From positions 224,391 to 288,390 of the forward strand of contig PDHQ01000021.1 in the NCBI GenBank assembly GCA_003339415.1: a DNA stretch of 64,000 nucleotides, given 5' to 3'. Shown in pieces: positions 45,875 to 56,495 of the stretch. Every line of letters starts with the position of its first letter. The first letter of the stretch is position 1. The notes under the pieces are model-generated. The model saw nothing but the letters and a program-made list of their open reading frames with translations. It was not told the DNA's origin and ran no database searches. The translations under genes were made by a program, and so were the position numbers. The DNA comes from Ophiocordyceps camponoti-saundersi (nom. inval.). Lineage: Eukaryota > Ascomycota > Sordariomycetes > Hypocreales > Ophiocordycipitaceae.

Positions 45875-46602
45875 CTATTCAACCTTACTCTCGAAATTCT
45901 CGCCTTCGACCAGCTCCGGAATCTCGTCCTCGTCATCATCGCCCTTCTCGCCCTTCTGCATATTCTGATAACTCTCGGCCAGCTTGCGGAGCGAGGCGAG
46001 CGAGTCACGACCGAGCTGGTTCAGAATTCCAGGGACGAGCTCTGTGAGCTCCTTGTCCTCTCCATTGCCGTAGATGGCGAACGTGTTGGCGGGAACGGCG
46101 GCATGAACTGAACCGAGAGAACGATGAGCTCAGAGAAGGGCAAGATCGCACAAAATAACAGGAATCGAAGTTAACTCACCCTTGGGAGCGGCAAAGTGAA
46201 TGACGTTGCCATCAGCTTTGAACATGTTCACCTCCTCGATGGCCTGGATAGGCTGCGTATTGAGCTTCTTAAGCGTCTGCTGAAGCTTCTTGTCATCGGC
46301 GCCGGACCGAGCAGGCGTGCGCTTGACCTTTCTCCGAGGCGTTCCCTTTCCACTGCGAAAGGAAGAACATCAGCGGATGGTGAGAAGAGAAAAAAAAAAC
46401 CTCCAAAAGAGGAAGATGCCACAGAGCGTCGTCGAGTCGGCGTATCGCGAACGTACCCTAGCAGAAGGAAAAGAAAGAAAGCACACGTCAGTAAGAAACA
46501 CTCCCCATCAACAGCCATGCCGTGAGCTCCAAAGCCATATTGCCACTCACCAATCCGAGCTCCCTGCTGAAGCTTCTTAAGACGATCCTGAATATCGCTC
46601 AT
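45875..46602 (-). CDS. EGD1: Nascent polypeptide-associated complex subunit beta
   Basis: Minus strand, modelled as exons 46602-46551, 46457 (one base), 46352-46180 and 46107-45875, giving 152 residues. NAC-beta binds the ribosome next to the exit tunnel and, with NAC-alpha, shields nascent chains. The N-terminus [20 protein letters not shown] followed by GTPRRKVKR is the conserved ribosome-binding motif; the NAC domain follows ([39 protein letters not shown]). The acidic C-terminus is typical. Reading phase through RIGGK requires one extra base between the GTGAGT donor at 46550 and the CGCAG acceptor at 46353. The only site I find that supplies it is the single G flanked by TGCTAG and GTACGT at 46457, so this gene seems to have a one-nucleotide exon or two-step splicing. 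It converges with the Tad1 gene. Confidence 0.92.
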
Positions 46603-47552
46603 GGCGGGCAAGCAAGCTTGAGAAACGAGCTGCGCTAGAAGTTGTGAAACAAGAAAAAAGAAGAAAGAAGGTAGATAAAAAATCGTCAGCCTCGAGCTTT
46701 TTTTGCCTCGGTAAAGGAAGAGCATATGTATGTATGAAGTGAGAGGCGGTAAGTTACGCACGGTTGCGGCGCCGAGGAGTCTTTTGCACTTGAGTGAGCG
46801 GGAGGAAATAGATCGCCGAGCGAGCGCTGATGGAAAAGAGGAAGCGAAAAGAGGCGAAGACGACAGGGGTTGAAGTCGAGGTTGAGGTTGGCGTTGTTCA
46901 GGCTCGTTGATTGATGGAGAGGTCGGCGGGCTGAGTTTTGTGCGTTTTCTTGCTCATCAACGGAATTTCTATTTCGCCGAAGATCTTTGAGAGAAGTCTG
47001 ATTCGGGAACTACCCTAGACCTCTCCAGCTGGCAGCCCGGGATTAAGGGGAACCGCCATTGCCGTGCCTTTCACGATGGCCTCTCATGATAAGACTGATT
47101 GATAAAACGAAAACCACCATCGTCTATCCTTACCGACTTAGGTATCCACCTTTAAAGCGTGGAAGATCCATACATAGATAGTGAGATGCTGCCGCATGAT
47201 ATTGTGTCGCCATAACAAGATAAGGAGCACCCTCCCCAAGGTGCACGGTGATAAGAAACGGAGCCAGAGTCCAACCAACAAGTCAGCCACAGACCTCCTG
47301 ACTTCTGACCCTCTCACTTTCTTTTCACATGACGAAGCCAATAACAGGCCTCAAAACCAACAAGCTTTACCGGTCACTTCCTCATCAACATCACCAACGG
47401 AGAGAAAAGAGAAACTCATATACAATCCACAAATACGGCAATGTTGGCTACATCATTACATCATGTCACAGCTTCACGATCCCCCCTTCCCAACTATCCA
47501 ACCTCGCACCGGGTCATGATCCAGCGTGACCCTGCTGTCCCGCCGTCGGACA
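46603..47552. other. Intergenic, promoter of NAC-beta gene
   Basis: No gene is seen. CCCTAG (CTAGGG on the gene strand) is at 47013-47018, about 410 bases upstream of the NAC-beta start. The right part is the 3' flank of the OPT transporter. Confidence 0.55.
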
Positions 47553-50116
47553 TCACCAGCTCGACGGTCCGATCGGCTGCTGCCCCTTGACAAAGGTCCT
47601 CGTGACGGCTGTGTTGTTTGCGTCAAGCGTGTTGCCCATGACAGTCGTACCCCACCACTGGGGGAAATTGGTTTCGCTGAGACCCAGGCCGAGCCCAGAG
47701 ACGACGGTGCACAGCGCGGTGCCAATGTCGAGGGCGCCCGAGAGCGGGTAGTTGTATCGAGCTTGAGTCTCATCGTTAGTTGTCTTCATTTCCACGACGT
47801 GAAGAGGAGAGAAGGCGGGACGACTTACTCCACCAGCCAAAGAATCGTCGGCGGACGAAGAAGTTAAAGACGAGACCGACAATGACCCATTGAAACAGGT
47901 AGAACAGCGTAGCGGGCGGCATCATGCTGGCGGCGCCAAACAGCGCGGGCGAGACGAGGTAGCGAGCCCAAGACCGCGGCCATCGGCGGGCGGCGAGAAA
48001 CTGTATGAGCGGAACGGCGAAGCCGATGAGCCAGAACCAGTTGGTCCACGAGTAGATACCGCCGGCGCCAAACACCTTTCTAGGACCGATGACACCCCAG
48101 ATGACACTGGCGTTGTAAAAGGTCCTGGCGTTGGGACAGGTCAGACCCTGGGATTGGGTCGGGGTACAGATTCCCTCGATGTTGCCGCGGAGAAAGTTGT
48201 ATGTCGAGATCTGTACAAAGGACAGCCAGATGACGGCAAAGGCCTGAGCGGCAAACATGCTGCGCGGGGGTATCTTCATGTAGTGGCCGACCTTCATGTC
48301 GGAAATGTACGTCAGACCGTTATACGACAGCATGTAGCCCCACGACTTGAAGAGCATCATGGCGACGGGTCGACCGGGCATCATGTAGCCGATGATCATC
48401 TCCGTGATGACGTTGAGGCCCGTCTGCTGGTTGGTGATGGCCTGAACCATGCCGATGGGGATGAAGAGGACGACGCCGATGAGAATGCAGATGATGTAGG
48501 CCCACCACGTCAAGTGCGTCTTCCAGAACTGGCTGGCGATCATGCCGAAGGCGAAGCTGATGGCAAAGATGGACAGGAACCACCACTCGGGGGCCTCCTT
48601 GTACTTGCGCATGAGCTTGAGGTGCACATCGGGCTCCTCGTACTTTGAATCCCGGGCACGGTTCCAGACGTCGACGCCGTAGAAGAGGGCGACGTGGGTG
48701 ATTGTGGAGATGAGGGTGGCAAAGGAGAGGCCGTACGAGAGAGAAAAGGTGGGGCCGAGCAAGATGGGCGAGTAGGCTTGGTAGGCCGTCTCATTGACGG
48801 TGAAGTCGGGCGTGAGAATTCGGCTGGTGTTGTAGGGCTGGGCGAAGCGATCGAAGTTTTGGTTGGCGCTCAGGGGGAGGTAACGGTAGAACTCGGGGCC
48901 GGCCCATGCGAGGCCGATGGCGCCGATGGCCGTGAGCATGATTCCGGCGAGGACGTTGAAGATTGCAAAGGCCGGCGTCTGAAGCGGCGAGTTGAGGAAA
49001 GCGATGACGACGGCCCAGTCGAAAGATATGGGCAGGAGGCCAAGGCCAGACTGGCCGCCAAAGATCTGATTGACGACGACGTTTGTCGGCGCGATCCAGG
49101 TGGCGAACATGAAGAGGGAGAGAAAAGGAGCGATGACGAGGGGAAACCATTCCCAGGTAAAGGCGATGAGGGCGACGATGAGGAAGAATTTGTAGCGGCC
49201 GATGCTCCAGCCGTTGGTCTGGGCCGGATCCGAGGCGCGGTGGTCGTGGAGCGAGTACATGACGGAGCAAGTGATGAGGGTGGCAGGCCAGACCATAGAC
49301 GAGGGCCAGACGAGGAATCTGCGGGCGATGCCGGCGATGCCGAACCCCATGGCCTGGGTGGACAGCATGAGAAGGATCTGGAAGCCCCATTTGAACTCTT
49401 GCTTGTAAAAGATTTCCTGGGCGAGGAGGATGTCAATGGAGTAGCTGATGGTTGAGCCAGCGGCCGTCATCATGGTGATGAGCGTGTGTTCCTTGACGTT
49501 GAAGGGGCCCGGGTTAAGAGACAAGGTGTAACCGAAGATGGTGTAAGAGACATCGGGCATGACGCGGGACCAGCCGACACCGATGCTAACGTTCCCCCCC
49601 AACGTCCCCAGCGAAGTTAGTTTCACGACAGTCGAACGAGTGGGAGGATAGGGAGCTTTTTGAGAGAGAGAGGAAAAAGACTGCTCACGGATAGGCAACC
49701 AGTTGGACGACGGTCGAGGTGATGGAAATTGGCGTCCGGCGCAAGTTCAGGAGGATATTGCAGGCGGCGACGATGGTGCAGAGAAAGCCGCCAATGACCC
49801 AAGCGCGGATCGTGTTGACGGGAACATCGATGTCATGGGGTGGCACCGAGGAGCGAACTTCGGGATAGGGCGAGTCCTCCTGGATGAGCGATTCGTCAAT
49901 GGCAGCCTCCTTGTCAACGTTTCCTGAAGCGAGGGCATCGTCGATATTATCGAGCTTGTCGATGTCGAGAAAGGGATCCCACTTATGCTGCTTTCTAAAG
50001 CGACGCAGCTCGCGATCCGGATTGTGATTGGCCGAGACGGTCGGCCGGATTTCGGCGCCGGTCGCATCGGCAGGCATCTCGCGCGCACCGACGCCGAATC
50101 GATCCTTGAGGCCCAT
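47553..50116 (-). CDS. OPT family oligopeptide transporter
   Basis: Three exons on the minus strand: 50116-49689, 49585-47829 and 47761-47553, giving 797 residues, within the usual fungal OPT range. The soluble N-terminus (about 100 residues, acidic) precedes some 14-16 hydrophobic segments. Diagnostic motifs: VPVNTIRAWVIG entering the first helix, SLNPGPFNVKEHTLIT (the NPG signature), SYNGLTYISDMKVGHYMKIP and the C-terminal RRRFFGWW/TRYNYPLSGALD across the last junction. Both introns join in phase (CC|C and A|CT). OPT proteins import small peptides, glutathione or metal-peptide complexes by proton symport at the plasma membrane. The substrate cannot be told. A run of three near-continuous antisense open frames across it reflects GC-rich codon use and is not coding. 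Confidence 0.95.
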
Positions 50117-53100
50117 GACGAAGCTTCGAAGGGGAGAGGGTGGCGGGATATGATGGCTAACCAAAGGGAGAGGAACGTCTGCCCAAGGCGAGACGACGTG
50201 AGAGAGGAGAAAGAGGTAGAAAAGAAAAACTAACAGCAATTGCTAAAGGATGATATGAAGAGATTGAGACAGGGTTGGCGGGCGGGATCGGATTTATATC
50301 CGGGGGGGCGGGGGAGGAGGAGAGGGGGGGGGGCGAAGGGGAAGAGGGGGGGGGCAGATCCAGACTAGGTAGTGACCGGACTTTCAAGTCTAAAGGTCCC
50401 GGCCGTTGGTGGTGTGTAGGTGATTGTGGTGGTTGAAGGGGGTGGTGGTGGTGATGATGATGATGGTGGTGGTGGTAGAGGTGGTAGTATCCGTGTAGTG
50501 GTAGTAGTTGGTTACCTGGGTTGATGCTTTTTTTCCCTTTCTTTTTTCCCTTTTCCAGAAAGAACGAAGGACGAAGCGAAGGTGAAGGACAGGGGGGGGA
50601 GGGGTAAAGGGAGAGAGGCAAAAGGAATAGAATGAGCTAGAGAGCAAGAGCGAGAGAGAGAGAGAGAGAGAGAGAGGAAGAGCGAGAGAGAAAAAGCGAG
50701 AGAGAAAGAAAGAGACAGCTAGAAAGCGAGAGAGAGAGAAAGATGGACACGGAGAGACACAGACAGAGACAGGGAGACAGAGAGACAGAGAGAAAGAGGA
50801 AGAAGAGAGAGGACAAGGCGGGTGAAGAAAAAAAAAGACAGACAGAGAGAGAGAGAGAGAGATAACGGCCACAGCTGCTCCAACGACAACGACTCGTCGC
50901 CCAAAGCAGGATAATGCGGAGGCAAAGGAACAAGCCGCCGCCGCCGCTCGAGACGCCGACCGGCGGTGCGGTGCAGGTGCAGTTCGCTCGCTAGACGGGA
51001 AAGAGAGGGGGCAAGCTGAAGCAAGGAAGGCGTGGCCTCGCCTTTACGCCTGCCTTTTTCATCCGCCCTCCCTCTCAGTTAGGTACCTTAAGCCAGGTAG
51101 AGGTCTGTCTGTTGGCGCACGCCACGGACGGGTCTTGAGGTCGGTATCAGTATCGGTATCGCCGTTGTTGGTATCGGGAGCGGTATCGGTATCTGGATGT
51201 GTTATATGTGAATATGCGTGTATTTGCCTATGACATGCGTGAGGCTGGGGGGGGTTTTTTCAAAAGGTAAGCGTATCTATCAGTATGCCTGTCGTGGAAA
51301 TGGCCGGGCGGGCAATATGTATGTATGTATATTCGCTATCAGGATGCAGAGAGGTAAATAGAGGAAAGGTATCCGTAGAGGTCAGGCAGTTTGCCGGTGC
51401 AGGGATACGTCCACGGATAGACACACACACATGCGGGCACTTACACACACACACACACTCACACACACACTCACACATATTAGGGGGGTCGGCAAGTTCC
51501 ACCGGGTCATGAGCTTCGCCGTTGCGCACTCTATGCAAAGGCCCATGTGGTTTTCCGCGGACAACGGTGGTGCATCCTCCTTAGCTGCCGCCTTAGCCGG
51601 AACCGCAAAGAAATTGTTATTTGGCCATCGCTAAGAGAAAAAAAAATAAGAGAGAGAGAGGGGGGGAAGAGGGAGAGAGAAAGAGAGAGAAAAAGAGCCA
51701 TTTAGTCAATGTGGAGGAATGAGCAGAAAAAGGAGGGCACATTCCGACATGTTTATGTTTATGTTTTTCATTTCTGATATAGATGATTTTTATTCTCTGT
51801 TTCGCCCCGCGGTTTGTAGGTTGAGTCTATCTCGCTAACCTATCACTGTGAAACCGGCAATCAGATCGCCAGTTTGTTTCTTGATTGCTTCCCTTGACGA
51901 ATTCACCTTTTCTTTTTGGTCTTTTTTTTTTCTTGATCCATCTTGTTCCACACCCCCTCCCCTTATCCCCTCTTCTCTCCCCTCCTCAACCCGATGCGTC
52001 GTGAAGAGACAAAAGAGACTTCGTTGTTGGTGGGAAAAAAAAAACGGCTTACCTTATGTTGTATGCACACCCGGACGGGACCGGGGGGAACTGGCTGTGC
52101 TGACATGACAGGGCAAGGGATGGAGCGCGCCTGCCACGGGCCATGTACTTGCCCAGATAGGCAAAAGGACGCAGGGCCGTCCCCCCTCCCCTCTCTTCCC
52201 CCCCCCCCCCCCCCAGGCGTGGGTTCCTTTGCGCTAGCGCCTTCCTTATCGCGAAGGGCCTTTTGTGTCTCGACCGTTGAGGACTGTGTAAGAAGAGGGA
52301 CTAGGCCTGTGTCTAGGCTGTTTCTCGGAGGATGGGATAGGTTAGTTGCTAGCGCGTGACAAGCAGCACACATATCTAAGGATATAAGACACACTCACAC
52401 AGAAACAATACATACGAACGTTGCATCGATGCCCTCTTTCAAGGGAAGAAGAAAAAAGAAGAAGAAGAAGCAACAACGTCTTGCCCAGCCATCTGACGAC
52501 ACCTTTTAAAGTGGGCTCCATGTTACCCCAGTAGGAAGGTACCCAGGTATCCACCAGGAAGGATCAGAGCCGTAGGAAGGCATAACTTCCTAGGTATCTT
52601 TCCCTTGCTGCTGCGCCACCCAAGCCTCGGGTAATTTAAACGCCATCGGATCCCCCGCATTTTTCTTTTCCTCGGTCCAAATACGGCTAGCACCAGAGAG
52701 CATGATCAATTCAGCCACAGACTCCGTGCCGGTAACCGGGACTCGCTCACTCGCTCGGCCCACGTCGTAGCCGCAGCCCGTGAGCGAAGCGGCGCGGACC
52801 GAATGCCGATGGGGCGGGGAAAGGGTACCTAGGTAGGGAAGGAGCTCTATTAGGTCGTTCGTCTCTTACCTACAACCTACCACCTACCACCTAGTACCTC
52901 ATGATACTATAGTAAATTAACATTGTGTTTTAATAGGCGATAAAGTACCGACGCCAACTAGAAAATAGAAAACGAACTTTTGTTCCATACGAATACGGGG
53001 GGTCAACGCAAAGAAAAACTCTATCGGTCCAGATGACGTCCAAGTCCCGACCAATCGTCGACGTCGACGTCCTAAGCAGGCCCTGTAGTATATGTCTGTG

Positions 53101-54355
53101 TGCCCGCGTGTGTGTGAGACGAGCGCCCAATCATCAACCGCCCGCAGACGATCCGCTGCATTATGCTTATCTGCGCTTCACACCTCTTTTTTCCCATTCC
53201 CATGCATCCTGTAACTATAGTAGGGAAGTTTTTATTTTTTTTTTCACACCAACTGGTTTCGTTCCAGGCTCCGAGACATCGCTCAGCTTGTATCAGCTCC
53301 CGACTCGCTCTGGGGAAGGGATGGGGAATAGAAAAAAAAGGTGGACGAAAAGGGATGGGGAGGGGACTTCTGATCGGCACGGTCATCCATCCTGGTAACC
53401 CTAACGAGACGGGACAAATTGACTTGAGCTCGCGTCCGGGAGAAGACGGCCAGAGGGTTGCGGGAGGGTACGGACTCTCGTATGTAGGTAGTAGGCATGT
53501 ATGGATAAAGGTGTTCTCCTACTAATCTCTTGCTGCTGCATCTCACTCACATTTGTACGACAGCATCATCTCACACAAACATAGCAATTCACACGCATAA
53601 AGAAACACCACAAATTAGAATGAACAAAAAAAAAAGAACTCTGGCTCGGTCCTTTTGCCTTGGATCGAGAACAAGCCCTCGTGACGTGACGGTCATGTTT
53701 GACACGGGCCCCATTGCTAAACGGTTCCGCTCCTCCTGCAGCGTAACTACCAGTACTTGCCTACTACCCACCTGGATTCGTCTGCAGGCCCGCCTGGCCG
53801 CCCGTTACTTGGCAGCGTTCTATGTAAGTCCCAAGTGTAAATATGCAGTTTGCATAGGAGGCAGATACTTAAGTTACACGTAACAAACGGGAAAAACACA
53901 GACCAGAACTCTGTATTTTCTCTTCTGCCGTTCCTTCTGCCGACCGTCCCCCACGTGTCGAGTTCGGCGAGACAAAGGCGGCCAACCATGGCTGTTAAAA
54001 TAGAAACGCCCACGTACCTACTGAGTATAGGTAGCAGTCTCTCTGTTTAGAGAGTCTCTATGTTTAGAGCTTGAACTCATGCTTATGCCCTTCTGCGCAG
54101 CACGTCGGTAAAGATAGAAAACGACTTCGTGTTCGTTGTTTGTTTTCCCCAATTCCTTCGTCGTCACCCGCCTGATGGTGAATCAACACAGCGTAGCAAT
54201 CTCACATGATCCCGTCTTCACTTACATACCTAGGTAGGTAGGTAGGTAGGTAGGGATGCACATCTCGTGCGTATAACATACATACATGATGCATCTTCAA
54301 GGCCCGCCAATAGCCGCCTTTTCCGCCATCCTTCGACTCTCTCCTTCGGGAGCAT
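50117..54355. other. Gene-free, microsatellite-rich stretch
   Basis: Over 4 kb I find no supported gene on either strand. Contents: a GGT/GAT-rich run near 50405-50510, a purine (GA)n domain at about 50630-50865, a CA run at about 51420-51480, a poly-C run near 52198-52214, and TACCT/AGGTA short repeats near 52530-52910. The purine-rich part next to 50117 is probably the OPT promoter. A spliced gene with very short exons or a non-coding RNA cannot be excluded. Confidence 0.45.
54226..54254 (+). repeat. (TAGG)n microsatellite
   Basis: Seven or so near-perfect TAGG/GTAG units in tandem lie in the 3' flank of the CBP4-like gene. Confidence 0.85.
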
Positions 54356-54865
54356 CTATTTGGACGCCAGCCCGGCCTCGCGTCTCATCTCGTCGCGCCG
54401 CGCATCGGCTTCACGCTGTTGCGTTTTGCCCGCCTCCAGAGCCGCCAGCTTACGCCGCTGCTCGTCTTCCTTCATTGCGACCCAGACTGGAGAATGCGAA
54501 GAATAACGTAGTATCATCGTCAGCCTCTGATTATCCCTCCCTGCGTTCCGAGAGAGGAAAGAAGACAAACTTGGCTTATCCGACTTGGAATACGTCTTCA
54601 ATCGCGTGACAAACTCGTCAAAGTCCTGTTCTCGCTCCTCTCTCGTCTCGATGCTCTTCTTTCGGAGGTCCGGATTATATCGCTTTCGGAGCTCATCTTC
54701 CGTCGGCATGAGGTACATGGTCAGCGCCGGTCCGCCGGCCATGACTAGGCCACCGCTTTGTTATCATCTCGATCATCAGCCGACGGACATCCTTTTCCCT
54801 TTGCCGCAATCCCCGCCGTACCCGATCACCACTTTGGCCCAGAGACCCCATTTGACGCGCGCCAT
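54356..54865 (-). CDS. CBP4: CBP4-like cytochrome bc1 assembly factor
   Basis: Three exons on the minus strand: 54865-54822, 54755-54571 and 54486-54356, giving 119 residues. Exon 1 encodes MARVKWGLWAKVVI and joins through acceptor ACAAAG to GGGLVMAGGPALTMYLMPTE, forming a single membrane segment (about residues 8-30). The conserved block PTEDELRKRYNPDLRKKS and, at the second junction, YSKSDKPIWVAM match fungal CBP4. CBP4 is a small inner-mitochondrial-membrane protein that binds newly made cytochrome b together with the Cbp3-Cbp6 complex during assembly of complex III. The C-terminus is a charged, helical tail (EDEQRRKLAALEAGKTQQRE). Length fits the family. Both introns are about 65-85 bases, GT-AG and phase-correct. 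Confidence 0.88.
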
Positions 54866-55386
54866 TTTTTTTTGGAGGGCTCAAGGGGGGGGGGGGGAAA
54901 GCCTCGAGCTGAGGCTGAGGAAAATGTCCTAATTGAGAGGAAAGGCGGAGAGATAGAGAGATAGAGAGCGCGCGAGAGAGCGAGAGAGAGATTGCCTTAG
55001 TGATGGCGTCATTCATCAACGGTGGCGGTTTTTGCCGCAAATGGCAGAACGCTTATGGAAGGCGGTGAGTCCCCCTTTCCCTCTCTAACCTCAAACCTCA
55101 AACCAAACCCTCCCTCAACGAACGGCCCATCCGCTCTGTACGACACCGACGACGACGAAGACGACGACGACGACAAACCCTTACCTACTCGTGCGACGTC
55201 GCCAGCTGTCAAAACAGCCACCACCACTCGACGTTTCAGCGCCGGCCTATCCCCCTTCCACCCTCATCAGCTCCGGCACCGCTCAACTCCAAGCCCGCGC
55301 TTCACCGCTACCTAACCATCCATCGTCGTCAACCTCTCCGTTCTCTTCTCTTCTCCTTCAGTCCCCCCCTCCCCCCTTTCACCGCC
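54866..55386. other. Divergent promoter region
   Basis: This lies between the CBP4-like gene (-) and the SH3BGR-like gene (+). It has a (GA)n stretch at about 54948-54990 and a (GAC)n run at about 55141-55174. The short open frame at 55022-55315 has weak coding character and no conserved motif. Confidence 0.5.
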
Positions 55387-56293
55387 ATGACAACCTACTC
55401 CACCAACCCGGCCCTATTCATCTTCACATCGCTCACCGCCGGCTCCTCCCACATCGTTACCGCCACGTCACGGCTCGAGACCATCCTCCGCGCCAACCGC
55501 GTGCCCTTCAAAGCCGTCGATGTGGCCACGGATGAAAAGGCTCGTATGCTGTGGGGTCGCCGCTCCGGGAAGGACGCCACAGGCCGTCCCAGGAAACTCC
55601 CCGGCTTGGTCCAGGAGGGCCTCGTCCTCGGCGTGAGTTGTCACCCCGCCCCTTTTCTTGTTACCTATTTTGTCGTCTCCAGGTTCGGCGTGGCTGAAAC
55701 TGTTTTAGGACCTAGTCGAGATCGAGGACTGGAACGAATACGGTGAGCTCAAGCAACACGTCAAAATCTACTACGACGAACACACCATCCCATCAATTCA
55801 CGACAAGCCCAAGCAACCACAACGCAAACAACAACCGAAATCCCAACAAAAACCTCCCGCCCCCCCTGCTGCTCCCCAAGACCCCCCCGAAGCCCCCTCC
55901 TCTTCCTCGTCCGCCGCCGCCGCCGCCACCGCCGCAGCTTCGTCCTCCCTCCCCATCCGCTCCGTCGCCGACGAAGCCGCCCAAAAGGCCAAGGCGCTAC
56001 GCACCAAGGCTCTTCGCGAGAAAGTCTACGGAAAAGAACCAGCCAAAGTCTCAAAAGCCGCTGTCGAAGAGTCGCCAGCCTTCCTGCAGTGCCCATCCAC
56101 CGCTGCATGGCCTCCCGGCCGTGAGGATGCGCCTCAGAGCCCGACCTCGGCCCGCTGGCCAGGCGGTTCCTCCGAACCTGAGTCCAAGGAGGCTGCATCC
56201 GAAGTGCCTGCTGCTCCGGTGCCGTCCAAGGATGATGCCGAGCCGGGCCATGACGGAGGCGGTGCCACCAAGGAGGCGGCCGTCGGCGAGTAA
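55387..56293 (+). CDS. SH3BGR/glutaredoxin-like thioredoxin-fold protein
   Basis: Two exons, 55387-55632 and 55709-56293, with an intron GTGAGT...TTTTAG of 76 bases in phase 0; 276 residues. The N-terminal 110 residues have the thioredoxin/glutaredoxin-like fold pattern of SH3-binding glutamic-acid-rich (SH3BGR) proteins: a first strand ALFIFTSLTAG, a helix RLETILRANRVPFKAVDV, then KLPGLVQEGLVLGDLVEIEDW with the cis-Pro equivalent in LPGLV. No catalytic CxxC is present, so redox activity is unlikely. The rest is low complexity (Pro/Gln, Ser/Ala runs) with a charged helix ADEAAQKAKALRTKALREKV. The cellular role in fungi is unknown. Exon 2 is open without an in-frame start of its own, so it depends on this splice. 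Confidence 0.82.
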
Positions 56294-56344
56294 GCTTTTG
56301 TGTTTCCCTTGTAATTCTCGGTATTCTCTTTGTTTGTCTGCTTA

Positions 56345-56379
56345 GGGACGGACGGACGGACGGACGGACGGACGGACAA
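56345..56379 (+). repeat. (GGAC)n microsatellite
   Basis: Eight perfect or near-perfect GGAC tetranucleotide units lie between the convergent ends of the SH3BGR-like and PEX6 genes. Confidence 0.92.
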
Positions 56380-56495
56380 GTGTGCGGGTGTTTTCATGGC
56401 GTTATCCAGGCTCATGCCATCCTATTCGTTGATGTACATTTACATATGGTATGTGTATACAAAAACGCGCACCATTATTCTATCCCGCTTGAGTC

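Noticed and set aside
47890..49455. Long plus-strand frames (about 250 codons each) antisense to the OPT transporter.
   Set aside because: They are mirror frames of a GC-rich, codon-biased gene on the other strand, with no introns or motifs of their own.
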